NCBI GenBank assembly: GCA_024509875.1
Contig: JAMPIV010016238.1
Coordinates: forward strand, 62,001-126,000
Source of the DNA: Oreohelix idahoensis
Taxonomy: Eukaryota > Mollusca > Gastropoda > Stylommatophora > Oreohelicidae
Direction of reading: 5' to 3'
DNA length: 64,000 bases
Shown here in pieces: positions 1 to 12,961 of the stretch. Every line of letters starts with the position of its first letter. Positions within the stretch are counted from its first letter, which is position 1. Position numbers and translations under genes: made by a program. A model generated the notes under the pieces. It saw only the letters and a list, made by a program, of their open reading frames with translations, had not been told where the DNA came from and made no database searches.

Positions 1-123
1 GTTATTGATTTCTTTTTGGCTTTTTCTATACACGTGCCCCATTAGCAGACGAATTTTTTGCTAACTTTGTAATAATAGTTTTCTAGACACACTGCATTGA
101 CTTCTTTACATCAGAAGTGTATT

Positions 124-1393
124 TCATTGCGTCGGGCATCCTGAGCTTAAAATAGTAAAGAAATTATAAATACTTGTTTGGCCACAGTCTCCCCGAACGC
201 TGCCGGGTAGAAGGGACACAAACAAAGGTCTCAAACTCTTTCTGCGCAGGTACAAACTAGGTCAGTGCTGTCTGTAGCGTCAAAGAAGACCAAACTGGCG
301 AGAGAAGCAAGTGCCAGAGGAAGACGGGTTATGTTTGTTTCTCGTAGGTTCAAATATGTGAGACTATGCAGCCTTTTGAACGCGAGAACAGAAATTTGGT
401 TAATAGGATTGTTATTTAAGTGCAGAAATTGTATTTTAGAATTTGGCGGAAAGCTTGTATCAGTCAACTCCGTTATTATATTGTATACTAGCCAGACAGT
501 AACGACGTTTGGGGGGAAGTCTGTACCATTAATTTCGTTTATAGCGTTTGAGGACAGCATCATGTCTGATAAATGAGGTAAGTTTGACATTACTCTCGGT
601 ATAGCAGTAGGAAGTTGTATCTAAGGTCAAGTTCAAACAGATCCGGTGGCAAAGATCCTGAATATGGGTCTACTATTCTGTTGTATGTAAAGTCAAACTC
701 TCCGACAAGTATTAAAAACTCCAAGTTTGGTATAGTAGTTAGTTTGTTTACCTGTACAGACACAGACGTCAATGTGTCTGCATAAGATAAAAGAACACTG
801 CGTAGATGATTGCCATCTTATATGTTATTATTATTCAAAATTAGTGAATACAGTTTTGACTGAGGCAGCCAAGTAATATTTGTTATTTGGTTGTTTCCTA
901 AATTTAGGTCCATTAGAAGATTAAGCTTGGAAAGTGCCTTTGGAACCTCAGTTAAACTATTATTGAAAAGAGAAAGAGTCATTAATTTATCTATCACCAT
1001 GTCTAACGCATTGTCTGGAAGATCAGAAACAAAACAGTTGTCCATATAGAGCTCTGTTAGATTTGAAAAGAACTGAATCCATGATGGCCTTGTGAGGATG
1101 CCCGCATTTCTGAGGTAAAGAGTTTCCAGTGTTAAACTAATGTGTTTTATAATATCCACATCCCATTCTAATATACTACTGTCATAAATCTTAAGGTGAT
1201 TCAAGTTTTTTAAATGAAGCAATGCGGCAGGAATTTTGGTGAATCGAGCATTCCAGAAGGTCAGTAATTCCAGTGTGTTTGCAGATCCATCAAATGCTGT
1301 TTCGTCGATAGTTGTAATGGGGTTGTATTCCAAAGTACGTTCAGTCAGATTTGGGGGCAAGCTTCCAGCTAGTATCACAGTGATTTGATTCAT
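124..1393 (-). pseudogene. LRR gene 1, exon 3: leucine-rich repeats plus LRRCT cap, broken
   Basis: On the minus strand this reads as successive leucine-rich repeats (LxxLxLxxNxI pattern, several LPPNL/FPPN spacers) followed by a cysteine cap containing CTC and, near the end, SSGCPTQ before a TGA at 124-126. A good 3' splice site (ATTATCCACAG) precedes position 1393. The phase fits exon 2, because the first residues (MNQITVI) complete the LRR begun there. The frame is interrupted by an in-frame TAA at 818-820, a frameshift near 590 and a one-base loss near 247 relative to the paralogous cap at 44.9 kb. LRR proteins of this layout are secreted or cell-surface binding proteins; the ligand is unknown. 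No transmembrane segment is visible after the cap. It is most likely a pseudogene, unless the indels are assembly errors. Confidence 0.72.
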
Positions 1394-1525
1394 CTGTGGA
1401 TAATAAATACAACAAGTTAAAATTACTGCACATATCTTAAAAATCATATATAAGTGATAAATTTATAAATAAATGAAAAGCTGTATTTAAAAGGTACACC
1501 TACGAACCTATGGCATAACACCAGC

Positions 1526-1990
1526 AAATTAATAAAAGTAAAACTTCTGAGAACGTGCATCTTTCCGGTAGCCACATATGGATGTGAATCATGGACCATT
1601 ACTCAAACATTAAAAAAAAAAATCGAATCTTTCGAAGCAAAGTTTTACAGAAAAATTCTCAGAATATCTTGGAATAAGAAGAAGAAAAATATAGACATCC
1701 TACACGACCTGAACATCGAGGAAAACTGGCTCATAAACAATATCATGTCCCGGAAACTGAAATATTTTGGCCACATTAAACGCCATAGTGGCTTAGAGAG
1801 AGCAGTGGTGGATGGTATGGTATCTTGAAGGCGAGGCAGGGGCCGACCAAGACGACGGTGGACACAGGACATTGAAGACACCTTGGACATGACAATGGAG
1901 GAGGCAGGAGGGCTGGCTAGAGATTGAGAGTCTTACAGGCGGGCTGTGATGAGAGCGACGTTCTGCAAAGGACATGCTACATGACGATGA
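1526..1990 (+). mobile_element. LINE 3' coding fragment (post-RT C-terminal domain)
   Basis: The plus-strand translation shows the hallmark C-terminal string of RTE/CR1-type non-LTR retrotransposons. In order these are a YGCESWT motif, an LRISW motif, KLKYFGHIKRH, and a basic RGRGRPRRRW stretch followed by a Trp/Ala-rich tail. There are stops within it (after VVDGMVS and LARD) and the RT catalytic core is absent, so it is a dead 5'-truncated copy. It lies in the presumed second intron of LRR gene 1 on the opposite strand. Sequence to about 2290 may be more of the same or another LINE tail (an RRRAFIEGQCS-like end is visible), but that part is weak. Confidence 0.7.
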
Positions 1991-2345
1991 TGACCTAAAT
2001 CTAAATGGTTTTAATCTTAGAAGACCCAAACACGTGTCAGGGATGAGAGGATGAGTAAGGTATACAGTGAGTAGACCTGTTGATAGCATTACGGGGCGGT
2101 ACTTGTACTGGAATACCCAGAGTAAGAAAATTAGAAGCAGACCAAATAGCACATGACGAAGACAACTAGGGACACAATTGAAAATGATAAGGAAGATAAG
2201 GAAGGATCTTGAGATGAGGGCACATGTCAGGAGGCGTGCATTTATTGAAGGTCAGTGCTCCTAGGGGAGCTAAACAGTATTGATTGAGTGAATATTAGTA
2301 TGTCCTTTACTCGTAACAGCAATAAATGGAACAAGAAAAAATGCA

Positions 2346-2730
2346 CAAACACGTGGAGGTGAACAAACACGTAGAGTTGAACAAACACGTGGAGTTGAAC
2401 AAACACGTAGAGTTGAACAAACACGTAGAGTTGAACAAACACGTGGAGTTGAAAAAACACGTGCAGTTGAACAAACACGTAGAGTTGAACAAACACGTGG
2501 AGTTGAACAAACACGTAGAGTTGAACAAACACGTGGAGTTGAACAAACACGTAGAGTTGAACAAACACGTGGAGTTGAACAAACACGTGGAGTTGAACAA
2601 ACACGTGGAGTTGAACAAACACGTGGAGTTGAGCAAACACGTGTAGTTGAACAAACACGTGGAGTTGAACAAACACTTGGAGTTGAGCAAACACGTGGAG
2701 TTGAGCAAACACGTGTAGTTGAACAAACAC
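2346..2730 (+). repeat. 18-bp minisatellite, about 21 copies, many units with CACGTG
   Basis: Tandem 18-bp units of the form AACAAACACGTGGAGTTG run without interruption, differing mainly at one or two positions (ACGTGG, ACGTAG or ACGTGT). Because 18 is divisible by three, every frame stays open and gives hexapeptide repeats such as NKHVEL. These are artefacts of the repeat, not evidence of a protein. About half the units contain the palindromic E-box core CACGTG. Confidence 0.95.
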
Positions 2731-2761
2731 TGTAACTAGCACTGCAACAGCAACTATAACA

Positions 2762-3045
2762 TCTGGCTCAGCGGTAGTGCAGTGGTTAGTGTACTGTATT
2801 CCAAATTCAATGTTCCATAGTTCGATCCCTAGTTGAGGTGGGATTTCTGTTAGACCGCAAACGGCTCCAGAGTCTTCAAGCCTCGTGAAATTGGTACCAG
2901 AGCAACTCTGGGAAGGTTAAAGGCGGCCGGCGAAATGCCGACCAAGTCACCCCTAGTGTGTCGATTGGTCAAGAAAAAAAATGGGCCTAACACCATGTTC
3001 CTAATTGGGCGTGTAGAGCGATCCTCGCTGTTTTACCAACAGTAA
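2762..3045 (+). mobile_element. tRNA-derived SINE-like element
   Basis: A tRNA-like head carries an A box (TAGTGCAGTGG, 2775-2785) and a B box (GTTCGATCCC, 2820-2829) at normal tRNA spacing. A non-tRNA body of about 200 bp follows, with an A-rich run near 2975. It does not fold as a complete functional tRNA and has no clear anticodon arm, so a SINE is a better reading than a tRNA gene. The 3' limit is approximate. Confidence 0.6.
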
Positions 3046-3084
3046 CAACAATACTGTTCCAATATTTTTAGTAATTGCACTGTT

Positions 3085-3360
3085 AATCAGAGAGTCCGAT
3101 TGACATAGTGGTTACAGCGCTGGTCTCACGTGGCAAAGGTGGCCGGTTCAAATCATGGTACCGACACTCTCCACTCTACCCAACCATAAAATGGATACCT
3201 GACATTGAAATAGAGAAGGAGAAGGCAACGAGGAAGGGAACTGGTCACCCCACTTCTCGATGCTGGACCTAGTATGGTGAAGTCTCTAACACTTCCCTAC
3301 GGCAGTATCTGCTATGGGATTACCTTTTTACCGTTACTCAGTGCGTGTGATGTCGTTCCA
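3085..3360 (+). mobile_element. second tRNA-derived SINE-like element
   Basis: An imperfect A box (TGACATAGTGG, 3101-3111) and a B box (GGTTCAAATCA, 3145-3155) lie within a tRNA-like head. A body with a CCACTTCTCGATGCTGGACC stretch follows. The body differs from the SINE at 2762, so this appears to be a separate family. Both are inside the presumed intron 2 of LRR gene 1. The ends are approximate. Confidence 0.55.
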
Positions 3361-3439
3361 CATAACTGATTTTATTGTCCAAAATAATTGTTATTGTTGA
3401 TCAGAATCGACTTCATTGTGCTCCGGGCAAACTCATAAG

Positions 3440-3745
3440 TGATCAGTCTCCCTCAACAAATGTCCAATGGTATGAATGCTAACTGTTTGTAGCGCGCTGC
3501 TATACACATGGTGGATGCATCCTCTCATATGTCCATCTTTGCTAGTCTTACGTCTGATGCCAAATTCCAGCAACATTAGCCTTGTTGATTCATCAATTAC
3601 ATTTTCTTTCTCTAGCAGGCGATCAGTAATTGCCTTTGGTACTTCTCACTTATCTATATCCAGTATCCCCACTATGGGAGTTCTCGAAGCTAGTTTGTCA
3701 CCTCTCCCATTGTCGCATACCACAGCCTGACGAAGGCAATAGATC
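3440..3745 (-). mobile_element. LINE RNase H-domain remnant (same family as 25036-25690)
   Basis: Minus-strand translation across shifted frames gives LASRTPIVG, then an ITDRLLEKE-like segment, then DESTRL..LEFGIRRKTSKDGHMRG. This matches the better preserved plus-strand copy near 25.4 kb (LASRAPIVG, DESTRLRLLELGIKRKTSRD). Such strings follow the RNase H domain of some LINEs. It carries many stops and shifts, is short and is not functional. Confidence 0.6.
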
Positions 3746-3940
3746 CACAACAGTTCCTGAAGATTCGATGCTTCTATGATGCCAAAATAAACAAACATCA
3801 ACCACACGGAAAGCCAGACCTGTGGTTTTGGTCCTGATAACACTGCAAACATACTTACATCAAACGTTAAGTATGTTAGAGCCCTAATTTTGCGCGTTGT
3901 AATAACGCGTTTTTTACAGTAATAACGCGAGACAACTTAC

Positions 3941-4048
3941 GTCAAACGCGCGAGATGTTAGACCTGCAGTATTGGTGCTGACAATTTGTGGTATTGATTG
4001 TAATCCTTTGTCAGAACATAATATGACTACTCCCTCACAGCTACACTC
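3941..4048 (-). CDS. LRR gene 1, exon 2: LRRNT cysteine cap (108 bp, phase 0)
   Basis: The minus strand has a 3' splice site (TTGCTTACTTCCAG) at 4049-4062 and a strong 5' splice site (GAC|GTAAGT) after 3941, bounding exactly 36 open codons. The peptide begins ECSCEG, then ILCSDKGLQSIPQIV, then NTAGLTSRAFD. This is the second half of an LRR N-terminal cap (CxC, C, GLxxIP) leading into the first LRR. The paralogous exon at 48175-48282 has the same length, phase and splice sites with about half the residues changed, so the exon was under coding constraint. An ATCT microsatellite starts only about 55 bp upstream in transcript direction, within intron 1. Confidence 0.78.
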
Positions 4049-4104
4049 CTGGAAGTAAGCAAGCAGTTTATAGCGACTACAAAATTTGTTTTTTAACAAA
4101 TATG

Positions 4105-4416
<312 letters not shown>

Positions 4417-5352
4417 ATTAGTACCTCACCAATTGAAAACGTTAATGAACGTAAAACTCTAGGAATAGTCGTTGACCAGCATCTAAATTGGAACTTACAT
4501 ATACATGCACTGACCAAGCAAACGGCACAGAAAGTTCACCAGTTAGCTCAAATCAAACGTTTCCTAGATGAAGATGCACGAAAATGGTTCTATATATCTC
4601 ACAAACAAACAAATATGGGGTGGTTGTTCTATGTCCAACACACAAAAACTCCATTCACTACAAAAGCGTCCAGTGCTCTAGTTTCTGACAACAGCCAAAC
4701 ACAGTGTGTAGATCTATACAAAGATCTCAAAATACTGCAGCTAAGAAAGCGCTGTCTGTTCAACAAAGCTAAATTTATTCACAAAATCCTGTCACAGAAT
4801 GCTCCAACATATATGTGGCCAATGTTCAAATACAATGAAAGACGCAGTCAACGCCTTAACAAACTACAAGTGCCCAAGCCTAGGCTTGACTTATTCAAGA
4901 AAAGCTTAGCTTACTCTGCTGCTCATCCTTGGAACTATCTTCCACATTATCTAAAACATAACAACCTCAGTCCCTATTCATACAACCGTAAACTTTTAGA
5001 ATACTTTATGAGTTCTGATTATTTGCCCCCTAATGTGATTATTTTTCCGAACAATTTATATAATATCGAATGTAGTTTTAATGTTGGTGTTTGTACTTTT
5101 CAACATATTTTATTTCATGGTAATACTTAGTTTGTACTTTTCAACATATTTGATTTCATGTTTATAATTAGATACTGTGAATGTGAGTATTCTACTATTT
5201 TACCTTTACAACGTTGAATTCCTTTACAGTGAGAGGTAAAATGTACGTATGTGAGAAGAAATAAAGTTAGTATAAATGACGAGAGAAAGGAAGGGCAGAA
5301 TGTCAGTCGGGGCTGCGTGCCCAATTCTCAACCCTTTGAAAATAAAGTTCCT
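4417..5352 (+). mobile_element. 5'-truncated LINE 3' end, tandem copy 1
   Basis: An open frame to 5130 encodes the region just downstream of an RT palm in CR1/Jockey-type LINEs. Visible parts are KTLGIVVDQHLNWNLHI, an LDEDARKWFY helix, APTYMW, then LQVPKPRLDLFKKSLAYSAAHPWNYLP. No RT catalytic YxDD is included, so the copy is 5' truncated. About 220 bp of 3' UTR with an AATAAA follows and runs directly into (TCTA)n, consistent with a microsatellite 3' tail. It is nearly identical to the copy at 5986-6921, with an offset of 1569 bp. Confidence 0.8.
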
Positions 5353-5985
<633 letters not shown>

Positions 5986-6921
5986 ATTAGTACCTCACCA
6001 ATTGAAAACGTTAATGAACATAAAACTCTAGGAATAGTCGTTGACCAGCATCTAAATTGGAACTTACATATACATGCACTGACCAAGCAAACGGCACAGA
6101 AAGTTCACCTGTTAGCTCAAATCAAACGTTTCCTAGATGAAGATGCACGAAAATGGTTCTACATATCTCACATACAAACAAATATTGGGTGGTTGTTCTA
6201 TGTCCAACACACTAAAACTCCATTCACTACAAAAGCGTCCAGTGCTCTTGTTTCTGACAACTGCCAAACACAGTGTGTAGATCTATACAAAGATCTCAAA
6301 ATACTGCAGCTAAGAAAGCGCTGTCTGTTCAACAAAGCTAAATTTATTTACAAAATCCTGTCCCAGAATGCTCCAACATATATGTGGCCAATGTTCAAAT
6401 ACAATGAAAGACGCAGTCAACGCCTTAACAAAGTACAAGTGCCCAAGCCTAGGCTTGACTTATTGAAGAAAAGCTTAGCTTACTCTGCTGCTCATCTTTG
6501 GAACTATCTTCCACATTATCTAAAACATAACAACCTCAGTCCCTATTCATACAACCGTAGACATTTAGAATACTTTATGAGTTCTGATTATTTGCCCCCT
6601 AATGTGATTATTTTTCCGAACAAATTATATAATATCGAATGTAGTTTTAATGTTGGTGTTTGTACTTTTCAACATATTTTATTTCATGGTAATACTTAGT
6701 TTGTACTTTTCAACATATTTGATTTCATGTTTATAATTAGATACTGTGAATGTGAGTATGCTACTATTTTACCTTTACAACGTTGAATTCCTTTACAGTG
6801 AGAGGCAAAATGTACGTATGTGAGAAGAAATAAAGTTAGTATAAAAGACGAGAGAAAGGAAGGGCAGAATGTCAGTCGGGCCTGCGTGCCCAATTCTCAA
6901 CCCTTTGAAAATAAAGTTCCT
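5986..6921 (+). mobile_element. 5'-truncated LINE 3' end, tandem copy 2
   Basis: Second copy of the 4417-5352 unit with the same 5' truncation point, the same stop (6699), the same 3' UTR with AATAAA and again a (TCTA)n tail. By eye the copies differ by roughly a dozen to twenty substitutions over 940 bp. The shared truncation point shows duplication of one insertion rather than two independent insertions. Confidence 0.8.
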
Positions 6922-7210
<289 letters not shown>

Positions 7211-10200
7211 CCGTCCGCTCACCCGCTCCTTCGAAACTCGCCCTCTCACACGCCTGTCTGTCTATTCGTCTGTGTCGTACCGATAGGTTTGTGAGTGTTT
7301 TTGTTTTGGTCCCGTCTGAGTAGAGTGGATGGTGATAAGTACGTGAGAAAGGTGTGAGAAATAGATTTCATGGGTGAATAGCTTAAGGAGAAGATATGTC
7401 TCTGGAATGAGTAAGTTTCTCTATTCCAGCCTATCTATACGACTATAATTTAGTACAAGACAACCTTGCCCTCCTTATACATATACATATAAGTTTAGCT
7501 AAACACACACACACACACACACAGCTATGTGACAACAAGACACACAAACGTAAAAAACTACGGTTAATTGGATATTTGTCTGACCAACACACAAAGTTAA
7601 GTTTCGTTTGTTGTTTATTATCATTTAAACTTGACAACATCAAACATCTAAAGAAAGATCAAATAAAATCAGAGTTGCATACATATGAAAATAACAGAAT
7701 AAAAGTGCCCTCCCCCAATGGATAAAAGAGTTAATAACCCAAAGGTCAAAGGTTAGCACTATGTTAGAGAATAGACGGTAAGGAAACAAGTTCCTACTAA
7801 ATGCTACCCAGTAAAGTAAACAGTTTTAAGCAAAATCCCAGGTTGGTAAAGTTCCTGTAACAAAGAAAAATATTCACTCTCTCTTTCATACAGTGGCCAC
7901 TCAAACACGCTTACCTATTCTTGGTGATATCCCTTGAAAATACAATTATCCTGAATATAAAATGCCAGGTTTTATTTTCCAAATTTGGCGGCAGTCCAAC
8001 CTCTAACAAGTCAAGACTAACGAGGTGAACGCCGAATCTGGTGTTTTAATTTTCCCTGAATGAACAACATGTCACCGCGAAATAGTTAGTGTAGAAAACT
8101 GTGCTCTTGATGTTTACAGTTACAAAAGGAGAAAATTACTTCCAGAATTGGGAAACATCTGGTTGCAAAAAATGTTACAATTGATAGATGATGGTAAATC
8201 ATATCGGCTGACTCTATGGGAGAGTGCCGATGCTGAAAGTGCGTTACTTTCTGGATAAATCCACTGATACGACTGTCAGAGATCGGGAGAATAGTTGGTA
8301 TTTTCTATACCCCAGTAGGCTAATAAAAATGAAAAAAATATTGCTGGGTTTGGTAAATCCAGTTAAAATTTACAAGTTAAAATGCTTCACATGTATCATT
8401 GGCCGATTCTTGTTCACAAATGAAATTGGGGAAGCACAAGCCAAGAAAAGACATCTTTAATCAATCCGTAAATGAAGAAAAGAAGACCGAAAAAAATCGC
8501 TGGACGCCCTTGTGATCAGGTCTGCTAGGAATAAAGAACATTTATGAAAAAATGCTACTATTCTATATAGCTACATATATGAACAGACTGGGACAAGACG
8601 ATCTCTTATCCACTCCGTCAGACCTGATTAAATTTAAAAAGCACAGGGTGTCTTTAGGCTATATGGTCAGCTTTCGCTGGCGCTGAGATTTCAGGTCGGG
8701 TGGAGGTATGCACTCTCCCCGCCCATATCTCGCGCTTTAAACGATGCTATTAACACATTTTCCACAATGGTTCTAGACTACGTGCTTAGATTATCCAAAA
8801 ATTCTGAGTGACAACTGATAGCAGGTTTAAGAAAACACAGTTTATATCATCATGATTCTCTGATCTATAGATGATGTTACTTTTCACGTTACCATGTGTA
8901 TTGAGAGAATCAGAAACAGCGTTCCCAAGATAACAGCTTTACGATCGCTCTGTCGGGCGTTGCTAATCGACATCAGAAGAACTCTCACGTCTAACGGGGG
9001 TCTCGAAGATTTTGCCCCGCGACATCAAAGCGTTAGCTCTCCTTTCCGGAGACTTCAAAGGCCGTTACGTCTGTTTCACGTATTTTATGTCTGAGATCGT
9101 ATGCCTGACAGATACTGGCGTAGGAAAACGAGGTAACCGAAAGCTGATTCGCTACCTGTTTTGACTGGCAGGTCACGCAAGTTTGTAAACAACTTCGTTT
9201 CCTCATGATCAAAGAAAAAGAGGCGTGGGTGAAAAATAAGCTGTGTGAGTAAGACAGGCAGAAAAATGCGTGGTTTTTCTAGCAAATCATTGAAAGTTAA
9301 CGGGATTACAAAGGCTGTCAGAATACTGTAGGCTATACTTCCATTATACGTCACAGTTTGTATGACTGACATGTAAACTAAGGAATTAAAGGCTGTGACA
9401 TGATCGCCAACCATGTCTGGTTTAACTCCAATATTTAGCAGCCATGACATCTCTGGCTTTCTGGTCGACTCAATTCGGTCAGGGTTTCTTTGGTCTCCCA
9501 TCTTGAATCTTTCCTTGTAGGTTCTAGTCGGTGACATATTTGGTTAGACTAGTTTGGTGTGCCCTATACACCTCCAATACTCTCTTATTCTCCTACTTGA
9601 TTAGTTGTTGTCTGCTACCATTCTACAAGTCTTTTTTTGCTATTATATTTGATACGAAATTTGCGACAAATACAAGAACTTACCTGACTTTTGATGTTTA
9701 ACGAATCTGTTTCTTATGTTATGTTGCCAATTTTTTGTTGTTGTTTGTTTTATATATGCTTTGATAGCATTCCTTTATATTTTTTTTAACTTTTGCTGCC
9801 GGTCAGTCTTTTTCTGATGGCAATACTGTTTATCTGATAAAATACACATATCGTCCGCAAATCAAAATGCTTTGTATTGCTTGTGAAAAATAAATTGCGT
9901 TTATCTTTTCTATCCTGCAAGTGTCTGTCTCGTTACTTAGCCCATGGCCATGAAGAAAACAACTGGTGAAATAATTCAATTGTGTATCATTCCGCCGCAT
10001 AAAAGGTTCTCAGCGTTTACTTTTGTGGTCATATATACAAGTGCTTCAATGACAACGCTCTTAATTGATGTTAATTAATTTCTTCAGTTATTCCAATATG
10101 TCTCAATAATTTCCATATGACTGTGCAGTATACACTACCTAACGTTTTTTACAGGTTCGCCGTCTTAATGTACAAAGTTGCCTGTCTTTTATTTTGCAAA

Positions 10201-10626
10201 GAAACACACAGGATATGTTACTAATATGTGAACAGTGAACAAACTGTGTGATCAACCATAACTTTCTTACTTTTTCTGTGTTTCTAAATGGATTACCTGC
10301 ACAAAGAGAGCAGTGAAACTGTATTGTGATAACAATTTATGTTACAAGCCTTACGTAAGTCGAAAATTTTTGTTCAAAATTTCAAGTTATCTTTTTTCCG
10401 TGTACATGTTATCTGTTATAACATAAACATAACATAAAATTAGCTAGAAAGGCATATGGATTTATATTGTTCATCCAATGTACTTTAATTTGATATATAA
10501 TATGTTATACTTAACTCATGATTAGACACACATTGTCAGTAAACGTAAATTATGTATGTGTAAATTTTTGGGGCTTAAAAATAATTCCGTCCACAGCTGA
10601 AAATAATTACGTACGGAATCAGTTAT
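7211..10626. other. Intronic/intergenic DNA without recognised genes
   Basis: AT-rich single-copy-looking sequence inside the presumed intron 1 of LRR gene 1. It contains a short (CA)n at about 7505-7523. One 150-codon open frame on the minus strand (9085-9537) has a moderately hydrophobic middle, but no recognisable domain, signal peptide or splice support. I do not call it a gene. No RNA gene or regulatory motif was convincing. Confidence 0.5.
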
Positions 10627-12922
10627 ATAGTTGCTTCACAGCGTGCTGGAGGAGAGTAAAGACAGACTTATTTACGACAAATCGCCTCTCTCAATCTTCT
10701 CTTCTGCTCTCCTGGTCAAACAATTATTTGCCAGTTTTCCAGACTCGCATCTGCGCGCACACCGATTTGGTGTTTTTCACACACACAGACGATGTAGATA
10801 CAAACTATATTAAACGAATAGGGGAAATGTTGGGCTTTGGGTATATCCAACACAGAGCTAAATGAGTTTATGTGATTTTTTTCACTTTAAACATCAATCA
10901 CTAACAAATATCAGGTATTACATAAATTATCATAAGTACACAAATGCAAATAACAAATTTGGGAGGGGTGAAGAAGATTGGTATCGACTAAGCCCTTCCC
11001 GCTTATTAGACAAAGATAAACCCAGTCCAGAGATAGATAATATCAGGAACACGGTACGTTAACCTAACAGTGAAGTTAATTACTCTGAAAAGAGGTGTTA
11101 CCAAATTAGTTATGGTGGTAGACAAAAAAATACTGTTATCCCAACTGGTGTCTTCCCTTTACTAAGCAAAAAAAAAAAGGGGGGGAGGGATGAAACAGAG
11201 TTAACAAATTATCCCACTAAAGGAACAATGCCGGGTATACAGAAAACGTATTACCCGGTAGGCAAGTTAACAAATGGTTTGTTGCAAAAAAAATTAAATC
11301 TCCTGTCATTCATACACACTGTGCGGATCCACACTCATATACACCACACACTTACCGAGTTGCAGCATCAGACAATCCCTTAGAATGATAAACACAATAA
11401 TTAACTCTTGACGTATGACAACTGTCTAGTCCTTCTATGTCCCGCCCCAGATAATGCGAGGATTCACTGAGAGCAAATATTCCCGCTTATCGCTGGACTT
11501 GAAGTTCTAAGAGTTCTTGTGTTTTATTATAAAGAAACGAGTCTATGGGATGGCACTGACGCAGTTCGACATAGGGGTGAAAAATGAGGTGATGGTATAA
11601 TCCTTCACTGCGTGATGATAGTCACTGACCGGTAAAGTTTTTAATCCAGTGAGGAAAAACTAGGCTCGGTCACATTCAGGTAAATCGGTAATCTCTCACA
11701 ATAGAGCAGTATATAAACTATCGCTACTGGCACTGTTCATCTTCCAGTTTATCTTACAGATTTAATTTGATGATAATAATCAAATGATCTTGGGTAGGCT
11801 TTCTTTCATGTAATTATGTTAGCTAGGCCGTACCGGACCACCACAAGATTTCCTTTAAAAAAATGTCTCATCAAACTGTCTGGAAGTTTAAGAACCGAGT
11901 ATGGAAACTCTGAAAGATTTCGTTATTGATGGGATTGCAAAAGGTGATCAATCTAGAGAAAAAGATAGAAAACCCATAACAACATAATCATACTTTAAAA
12001 CAAATAATCTTCTAAGCGCGCGATAAATTTCCCGTTAAGCCTATTATACACTCGAGTATTTAATTATGTATTTAATAAACACTGCGCGAGTTCTAGTGGT
12101 TAAATCACACATCTATAAATATAGGACTTAACTAAATTTATTAATTATAAATTCCTTCACGACTTTAAAAGTTAATTTAAGCATCTATTATCTTTTGAAA
12201 TAATATAATAGATAGATCATTATATTTACAACTGGAACTATTGAGACGGTTTAATTTAATAGGTTTAAATTAACACAAAATCCAATGAAATATAATGAAT
12301 GAACTAGACCACTGATCACTTTACACAATATATATATTACCGCTTTGCACAGAAATAGAATTCACTGCAAATAAAATGAAAATCCATGGGATAATCTAGC
12401 AAGATTTCAAATATCGCTAGTGCTACTATCAAGTTCTGGCCAGCGAATGATGAAGTGTCTATTCTTCATGGTCTATTTAGCTAAAATGGAATGTAAGTTG
12501 AGTGGGACATGATAAACTTGACAGCTTATTTGATCTCCCGAACTTTTGGGGATCTGACCGCCAAATCAAGAGAAGAAGCCGCCCCCTGGTCTTCGTATCT
12601 CCGTTCGCTGCTGCCCGTTTCGGCTTTCCCCCGTTCGCTCGGTTGCGATTGACACCGAGACGCGAAATTAGCGGCAAGCAACTGCGTCTCGTATCAGGGA
12701 CCACTACTGTCTTTGATAACGCCGATAGTCTCCCCTGAAATCCCTCAGTCTGTCTCTTTGATCTCGTGCCGCCTACTAAATGAGTTCCGGTGGAATGAGT
12801 TCTGGCAAACGAAAAGTTACAACAAATGTTCAGGGGTTCTAATGTTATGAAAAGCTAAAGGTCCCTTTAAATCATCAATCATATCAGGGAAAATTCACTT
12901 GTCAAACTAGACGTACGTCACA
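10627..12922 (-). repeat. Element A 3' LTR
   Basis: Direct repeat of 18294-20593. On the minus strand it begins TGTGACGTACGT at 12922 and ends near GAAGCAACTAT; if the canonical CA end is used, the left limit moves to about 10632. It contains a GC-richer patch (about 12540-12760) and a short open frame present in both LTRs, which is not interpreted as a gene. Confidence 0.88.
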
Positions 12923-12937
12923 ATCGTCCCCACTTTT
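12923..12937 (-). promoter_or_regulatory. Element A polypurine tract
   Basis: On the minus strand AAAAGTGGGGACGAT lies immediately before the 3' LTR start TGTGACG. This is the expected position and composition of a plus-strand priming PPT. It closely resembles the PPT of element C (AAGTGGGGAGGATT). Confidence 0.75.
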
Positions 12938-12961
12938 AGACATGAAACCATTTTTCATGTT

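Noticed and set aside
2242..2742. HVFVQL, CLFNST and NKHVEL repeat proteins
   Set aside because: All frames are open because the minisatellite unit is 18 bp; no start context, domain or conservation.
2762..3155. Two functional tRNA genes
   Set aside because: A and B boxes are present but the anticodon arms and acceptor stems do not fold; long non-tRNA bodies follow, so SINEs.
9085..9537. 150-codon minus-strand frame as a membrane protein
   Set aside because: Only moderately hydrophobic, no family match recognised, no splice or promoter support, and located within a presumed intron.
12477..12738. 75-78 codon open frames repeated at 20148-20409
   Set aside because: They lie inside the two LTRs of element A and overlap on opposite strands; duplication reflects the LTRs, not a conserved gene.
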